Below, one piece after another: positions 38,173 to 47,100 of a stretch of DNA of 64,000 nucleotides. Made by a program: the position numbers and the translations under genes. The notes below the pieces were generated by a model, which searched no databases, was not told where the DNA came from, and saw only the letters and a list, made by a program, of their open reading frames with translations. Source of the stretch: Glandiceps talaboti (Eukaryota > Hemichordata > Enteropneusta > Spengelidae); assembly GCF_964340395.1 (NCBI RefSeq), contig NC_135559.1, positions 5,354,501-5,418,500 of the forward strand, written 5' to 3'. Position 1 is the stretch's first letter, and each line of letters opens with the position of its first letter.

Positions 38173-41100
38173 ACATGCATGTGTGTGTTTGTGGGGTGGG
38201 GGGGGGGGGTGCTTATATAGGTAATATGTGCCTGGAATGATGGGATGTTCAGTTATTCATTTCAAAGACATTATACAGTTGAACCTAACAGTCAACATTT
38301 AAAACATGCTATACAGTACAGGCTGTGTAAGTAAATTTACTTGCTATGACCATACTGTTCTTAGGATCAAACTCATGATGGATGTTGACTATGACAGGAC
38401 TTGTTAAATATAGGCTGTCACAAGGGAATGATCCATGCTAATATTAGACTCATCAATATTTCCACAGGTGCTTGATGCATGTGCCAAGACCTATGAGTAT
38501 TTATGCAATGAAGAGTATGCTATTCAGCCTAAAGTTGACGTTGCAAGGAGTACTTTGATTGATGGATTGGTTGAGAAGATGAAAAGAAGTTACAAAGGAT
38601 TTTTTGAGGTTAGTATTAATTATTAAATGTTCATAAGTCTTATCCACTGCTGTGTGCAATCTAATATTATTCAAACTTTGCACAAAGTTATACTTGAGTA
38701 TATCTGCATAAATACACCCTCAGATTTTTGTGTAACAAACACCATTGTCATGGAAATGCATAAACCAATATTATTCAAACTTTGCACAAAGATGTGTACT
38801 TCTCTATTTCTGCATCCATTCACTCCTGCAAACCATGCACAAATATTTGCTAATCTATATCTGCTCTCATTCATTCACCTTTACAAGCCTCTTCACATGG
38901 AATACACCATCAAATCTCATACAAACTTAGTACAAAGATTGTATTCCCTGTGCATACCCATGTCTATTTCTTCATATTTATACACTCATTTGTCTGTTGC
39001 ATAAGCCAATGTCATTCAAACCTTGCACAAAGATTGGGTATGACTTTGTACAAACTCACATCATCATAAAGACTATCATGTACAATCTTGTTGCATTAAA
39101 AAGAATCAAACCTTGCACAAAGATGACCCATAGCTTATGAAATATACATGTGTATTCCTTGTGAAATACAGACAAAATTTGCCTCGTCTGACCTCTATTA
39201 GCAATCATATAGATTTTAACTGAGGAATAAATATTATCTTTAAAAATTCTTAATTTAAATTTGTTTGACTTTTCAGAGTGATGATCCTGATGATGACGAT
39301 ACATATGCACTGTCATCAAGTATAAAGAGAATTAATGCCTTCCACAAGTAAGTCAATATGTGTATATACTTACAATAGAAATAAGTCAAGTTTGAAGCCA
39401 GCTCTTTACAGCATTCCACATGCCTGATTTTCGTGTAAAACTTGTCAAATAAGCTTGTCATGAAATACTGACTAAATGTAAATTTGAGCCCAGCTTGAAA
39501 CAAAAGTCTGTAGCGGTCACACAACTACGATCGATGTAAAACCATGATTATAAACACATTAACATACTACCAGAAACCCAGCACCATATCTCATATTAGA
39601 AGTAAATTTTTATCAACTTATCAACATCTCAATAGTAAATACAAAAGCTGTTATCATTGGAGGAGTGAAAGTTTTCTTTTGAAATTTGATTAGAAGTGCG
39701 AAAATGAGGTTCAGCAATCACATTGATGTCAGACCCCCTCCCCCAAATGAACGAAGTTCGCTTGTTGAGCTTGTGTGACATTGTGAGATCGTCCCTTAGC
39801 AAATACACTTACCTTTTTTTCTTTTTTTTTGTGCATTTGTAATAATACTGTGTATGTTCTATTACAGCTATCATGATCTAACTGGTTGGAATCTATATGA
39901 CATGTTATTCACATTGGTCAGACAAGGTAGTGATCGCAGTGTACCAGAAGAAATACTTACCAAGGCTATCAGTTGTATACAGTATGCTTTGATGTGGAGT
40001 ATCAAAAGATTAGATGAAAGTAATCCAGACAAGGTAGGATAAAAGGACTGGGAGTCCTCTAACGGTGACCTTAATTTCTTTTGTTTCTCATAATACCTTC
40101 TAAATGGCTTGGTTGGCTAAACAAGACATAAGCGCGCGCGCGCGCGCGCGTGTGTATGTGTGTGTGTGTGGATGGATGGATGTGTGTGCGTGCGTGCGTG
40201 TGTGTGCGTGCATGTGTGTGTGTGTGTGCATGTGCATGTGTACATTTTGATAATGCTTTCAATTGAAAATTGTAATTGTATTATACTGGCTGGGTGGCTT
40301 TACAAATGATAATTACAGTCAGAAGGAAATGATGAACCGTTTCTCTTACTGAAGGTCTCAGCATTTCAGTTTAGCCATATCTTGTCAGCTACATTATGTA
40401 CTAACATAGGGTTTTAACCCTTACTTTTCCTCATCAAGGGCGCCCTCTTGTGACACTTCTTTGAAATGACTGCAAGGTTGGTAACCTGAATATTGTGGGA
40501 ATCTGTGTATCAAAGCTGTCATTCCCCCCCCCCCCCCCATTCATCCTCCATGCATAAATTAATTTTACCATTAACAGGAATACCTTTCTTTTAACAGACT
40601 GACATGAAGAAGCTGAGAAAGCGTATATCAGAGACTATCAAACAGTGTGATAATTTAATGCTGGTGAACTCCAACTCAACTGTCAAAGAGGAAGCCTTTA
40701 TCACTGTATGTGACCTCTTGGTGACCTTTAGTAAACAGCTGGGTAGAAACGCGGCTGTCCTAAGTTCATTAGTCTACACACCAGACAGAGACTTACAAGA
40801 CAATCTTACGTCTTTTATTGCAGACAACATCTTTGTGGAGGATGAAGATGGAGGTAATTCAACTCTAAGCTTATATAGGGAACAGCACTCCAGGAAGTAG
40901 ACATTTTCATAAACTATGTGTTCTGGACAGTCATTTGATGATTTTACATCACCTACAAGTACTTGCGATTTCAGAGAAACATCAACATATGCCTTTATAG
41001 AATATCTATGCAATGGGCTATTGCATCATGGGAGTCAGCAGAAATAATGTATTCAATGGTTCAATACTGAATATTCATGAGATTTTTTTAACTGAAGGGT

Positions 41101-44100
41101 ATAGGTAATCAGGGCTCATGAATATTCAGTGTTCAACTTGAATACATTATTTCTGCTAACTCCCATGATGCAATAGTCCATAGCAAAGATGCCCAATAAA
41201 GGCACAAGGTAAACTTGGTGTTTCTCTGATATCACAAGTAAATGTAGGTGATGTAAAATCATGAGATTACTCTCCAGAATCCCATACATGTAGTTTATGA
41301 AAATGACATTATTTCCTGGCATAGCATTCCCCTTTTGTATCAAATACTAAGCACTATAGCCTCAAAGAGGTGCCATTGGGGTGGGAGATATTGCACAGAA
41401 GTTTAAAAAACAGTGGTGCCATACATTATTGCATACCTGTATGGAAATGAGTGTGTGACTATTCTGTGTCCAGGAAACCACATGAATTTCACACACAGTA
41501 ATGTGTTTTTTATTTTTGTCAAATTTCAAAAGGAATTGTTTACCGTTATTTTCAGGTCACGATGAAGAGGAGGAGGGTGATGACTCGGCTAAAATTGAGA
41601 TGCTTCATAAACGTCGTAATCTTCTAGCAAGCTTTTGTAAACTAATCGTTTTTAACGTCATTGAAATGAAAGCAGCTGCTTCTGTTTTCAAACATTACAT
41701 GAAGGTGAGTATTGGCTGTGATTTTGAGATTCTGTGTCAGATATTAACTCTTTGGTGGAGACTTTACCGGTGAACTGAGTTCCATTCTCTACTATGTCAT
41801 TTGAAAGTTTGTAATGTTATTTTGTATTTCAGTATTACAACGACTATGGTGATATCATTAAGATGACTCTAGCCAAGTCCAGGGAGATCAACAAAGTGGA
41901 CTGTGCACGTACACTTGGACTTAGTCTCTCACAGGTAGATATACTTTTAATCTGACAGTGTACTTCATACCATGATAATAGTGTCTGTCTTAGCTTGTCA
42001 AAATCAACGTCACCGATGTTATATTTCTCTGAATAGTAACAGTTGTTGAAGTCTGAGGAGCAAGACCTTATTGTACTGTTGTGTGACCCATGAATGAAGT
42101 TTATTTATGGGTCACACAACTGTACATTCAAGGAACACTTCAAATATGAAAGACTAATTAAAATGTGTTTCTATTTCTGTTCTGTTATCAGCTATTCACT
42201 GAAATGAAAGAGGAGGAAGAATTTGACCAAGACAGAGCTTCCCAACAAATGAACGCTGTCAAGGAGTTAGCTAGAAGGTTTTCGTTGACGTTTGGTTTAG
42301 ATCAAATCAAGACAAGAGATGCAGTTGCAGCATTACACAAGTACGTGTACATGTTATACCTAAAAACTTATTACGGTTACCCAACCCCCACCTAGTTTTT
42401 CACGTCTGACCCTAAACTTTTTTTACATATTTGAGAAAAAAACAATAAAATTGTGAAAATAGTGAAGTCTTGCAAGAAATAGTGGATGCGAAAATCAGTA
42501 TTTATCTATATTTATATATGTTTGTAAAATTCAACCTTGATAATTTTGTTTACAGGGAAGGAATAGTGTTTAGTTTGACACCGTTAGATAACCCGAGAGA
42601 TCCAGCAGGACCACCACCTAATATAGGTTATCTAGAAGTACTCAGTGAATTCACCAGTAAACTAATGAGACAAGACAAGAAGACTGTGTAAGTATTGAAC
42701 AATAGTGGAAAAACGCTTTGAGGAGTCACAGTTGTCAACTTCCCCTCCCCTGCTACATTTAAAATCAGTCGAGTAGAAACAAGTTGTGAGAATGAATGTT
42801 AATGGTCTCTAGGTTCATAGTTACAAGCAGTGTGCCCTCTAGTGATAGCCAAATTTTATTGCTGTGAGTCAAAATGATAAAAACTAGCATTTCTTGAGTC
42901 ACCACATAGTAAGAGATTTGAGAAAAAATTTGGTGAGTGCTCTAGAAATTGTGTGTTTCAATGGCAGTCAAATTGGCTTATAGGGCACAGTGGTTACAAG
43001 TGAAAATTTCTACTCACAGAGTCAAAAAAAAGTTCTTGGAAGCAAATCCCACATTTTTACCAGCATCGTCAGAGGTACCATAAATGATTATCTTTCTCGA
43101 CAAAACTTGTACAAACAATGTTTCTTTCATCATCTGTCTCCACAATCTTGCCAACATTGTTACATTTTCTTTATGTGACCAACCATCATCTTGGCAGTTT
43201 GTCACCAAATCATATACATTGTAACAAATTGTGCTTTTTCAGACATATCGGTGTGTTAAATTGTACATGAGTTTGAAAGAAGGGATGACGGAACAGGACA
43301 CTTCTATGCCACTAGAGGGGGCTATTCATTAAAAGGTGTGTTGTGTTTTACAAACAGGTTGTCCTATCTTGACAAGAGTTTAAAAGAAGGAATGACGGAA
43401 CAAGAAGGAGACAAGTGGCAACCAATCAAAATATACAGAAATAGTTTACTACAGGCTGACAATGTTGCTGAACAGGGAAGAGCTGCTGGTATGGCTGGCA
43501 AACCCGGCAAAGGACGTGGACAAAAAGGAAGGATAGGAGGAACTAAGAGGAAAATTCCCCTGCCAGAAGGTAATCAGTTTTTTTCATGGCAAATTTGGGC
43601 TAATTATAGGAGGAACTAAGAGGAAAATTCCCTTGCCACCAGAAGGTAATCAGTTCATAGCAGTGTTCTGGAACTAATCTCCGCTCCGGTCCTCTCCCTC
43701 TCCTCCTCCCCTCTATTGAAAATCAGTATAGAAATATTTTGAGTTGCTAGTAGTAGGTAGCTAAATTTCATGTTTTATGAAATGATGATGATAATGTTGA
43801 AAATGCCCTGACCCCATCCAGGAAGGTATGTATGCTGTACAACCAAGACTTGTGAAATCTCATACTTGAAGCATTCAGTCATCGGCCGTGAATATACCCT
43901 TTTTTCTAGCATTGAGAACACTTATCTTCACTATTTAAGTGGTCATAAAGCTTGAGAAAACTTATCTGCACTATTTAAGTGGTGATAAAGCTTCAAGAAT
44001 ATTGTTTGCATGTGACTTCTGTCTTGTCTTTGTATATCAAGTTATGAATTTGTAACAGAATGCTTGTTTCTTGTCATTTCTATGTTGTATAGATGAAAGT

Positions 44101-47100
44101 AGTACAGATAGTCAGTGGGTTGCCAAGGAACAGATGATGCAGCAACAACAGCGGCAGCAACAGCAGCAGCAACAACAACAACAAATACAGCAACATCAAC
44201 AGCAGCTACTCCACCAACAACAACAACAGCAGCAGCAGCAGATGCAGCAAACACATCACCATCAACAACAACAACACTTCCAGCAACAGTTACAACAGCA
44301 GCAGCACTATCAACAACAACAGCAACACCAACAACAACAACACAGGCACATGGTTGAACCACAGCAAGGAGCACAGCAGATCTTAGAAGCCATGGCTGGT
44401 GGTCGTCCTGTCACCAAACGACGACGAATTGAAGAAGAAGGCAGCTCAGAGAGGGGAGATGAATCATCACAAGGGTCTGAGAAAGATTTTGAGTGAGTAT
44501 TGACCTTTGACCTTTGACTTTGCTGTAAGGTCAATGGTAGCTTGTGCTTCCTTTATCAGAGGTTGACTTTGAATCAGATTTGAACTCTGACTTTTGACTC
44601 TGAAAAGGTTACCCACAGCAAGCATTGTAAATTCATACATCCAAATTAAATCAGAAGCAAGCTTTTGATATCTGACAATTCTTAACTCGCAACAACAACA
44701 ACAACAACATAATAATAAATAGCTAGGATGGACTTCAGTGTATCACAGCTTTGGTGAATCATTAATACATACATGGCGTTTGCATAATTTGCAGTAACTA
44801 TAGTAACTGCATGGTTGTGTGCATTTTCATTCATTTAACTAAATGCTGTGTTTTTAACCCGCAAAATAACATTGCTTGTAATCTCCATGTTGGGTGTGAA
44901 GGAATGGTGAATACTGTATCCCCTACTAGAGTTGTTCAGAACTTCACAGTTTTACAGTCATTTGACTCTTCTTTGCGTAAAATATCCACTTCATTATTTA
45001 GCATTGCGTTTTAAGCTACACACACACTATGAACTTGGCTACATAGCTTTAATAATATGATAACTGTTTTCACCCAACAAAATAACTAAATGTAAAAACT
45101 GTGAAGTATCTGACAGTGTCCCCTTCAGTTCTGGTTTATTTTTATTTGCTTGGTAAGGTATGTTTGCTTTGCACTGAAATCTTTTGCTTTTGAATCATTG
45201 GCTGTGTACTTTGGAATACTTCTAATTTTTCTCAGGGTTCTTTTTTTTGGAGGTTTAGTTTTATCACCTATTGTATTCTTTTAAAACTTCCAGGGAACGT
45301 TAGTGTAGGAATCAAGGTTATTTTTATAATCAGTGAGTGTTACAGAGCAGTGTGCTCGCTAATGATATCCAAATTTTGTTGTTGTGAGTCAAAATGAGAA
45401 AAACTAGGATTCCTTGTGAGTCACCACATAGTAAGAGATAGGGGAACACTAAATTTTGATGTATTACTAGAAATTGTGTGTGTCAGTGGCATGTCAAATT
45501 GGCTTAAAGGGCACACTGGTACTTACCACATAGTAAGAGATAGGGGAACACCAAATTTTGATGCATCTAGAAATTGTGTGTGTCAGTGGCACGTCAAATT
45601 GGCTTAGAGGGCACACTGGACAAGAGTAATACTATCATTTACATCACTTATGTCATGCATCCTTTAGAGGAATACTTTGTCAAAGTTTTCTCTCTTGTAT
45701 TAACTCAAATACAAGGATGTGTGTACATAATGTTACTGGGGAAATCATCATTCTGTTTAGGTATACCTCACACTGCAAAACAGAGAAAACCACTACTTCA
45801 TAATTTTCAGTAAATTATGCATGATAAGTGAAGTAAAATGATAAAATGTAAAACTCGCTGATTACTAAAATAGCTTTATTGCCTCCACTGTTATTCCCTT
45901 AAATCAAGGTGAATATTACCCAAAGTCTGTCATCTAATCTGAAAACCTGTGACCATCTCTATAAAGAACAATCCAGTGAATATTGAGTATTCCAAAGTAC
46001 CTTCTTTGTGTATGCCTGTCTTGCTTTGGTGTTGGTGATGCACTCTGTTGCTTTCCCAATGCATGTCTTGCTTTGGTGTTGGTGATGCACTCTGTTGCTT
46101 CCCTATGCATGTAATTCACATAATTGCTTCTCTTTGCATGTCATTCCACTCCTAATTGTAGATTTGATGATACCAAAGAAATCCAATCACAGTCCACTCA
46201 GCGTTCATGGCTGAACAGTCAACGTAACAGAAGATACAAAGCTAATGTTAGCTATTCTAGGAGGTCCACTAGGCTGTCTAGGTATTGCGTAAATCTTAGC
46301 TATTCTAGAGGGTCCACTAGCAGACTCTTTTGGTATTCTGAATCTTAGCTAATCTAGAGGGTCCACTTCCAGACTCTTCTGATATTCTGAATCTTAGCTA
46401 TTCTAGGAGGTCCACTAGGCTCTCTAGGTATTGTGTAAATCTTAGCTATTCTAGGCGGTCCACTAGACTCCCTAGGTGTTACATAAATCTTAGCTATTCT
46501 AGGAGGTCCACTAGACTATTGTTAATCTATTTTGGAGGGCCTCTAGCTCTGTATTCTAGGGAGGTTGCTAGACTCCCTAGGTATTCTGAAAAATATAAAG
46601 TTTCATAAGTTATTCGTTAGATATTTCCTTCTTTTTGCGGTGTTTATTCATGCTCCTTGCCAATCAGATAAACAAGTTTCATGTGAATAGTTCGATTTTC
46701 TGATAATATGGACTGATTTCATAATTCATTTTTATCTGATAGCTGTGTCATTATGTGTCTTTATTTGTGATTGAAAACATGGTATGTATTTAGCCTTTCA
46801 GCAAGTATTTGTTGATACACATCATTCAAAGACTGTTATTGGCAAATCCAATTCCAAAATGAAATACTAACATTCAAATAGATCAAACAAATATACCACA
46901 ATATTCAAATTTGAAAAACTCGTAACTAACAGAGTATTTCACAGAAACTGTTCTCCCAAGTTGTAATAATACTCAAAATTCAGGTTATCTTGAGTGACAA
47001 CATTTTATAAAAACAGACAAACAAGAAAAAACCATATTCAATAAATCATAACATTACAAAATGAAAAACAGAAGGAGTTTATATCATAATTTTATTTCAA

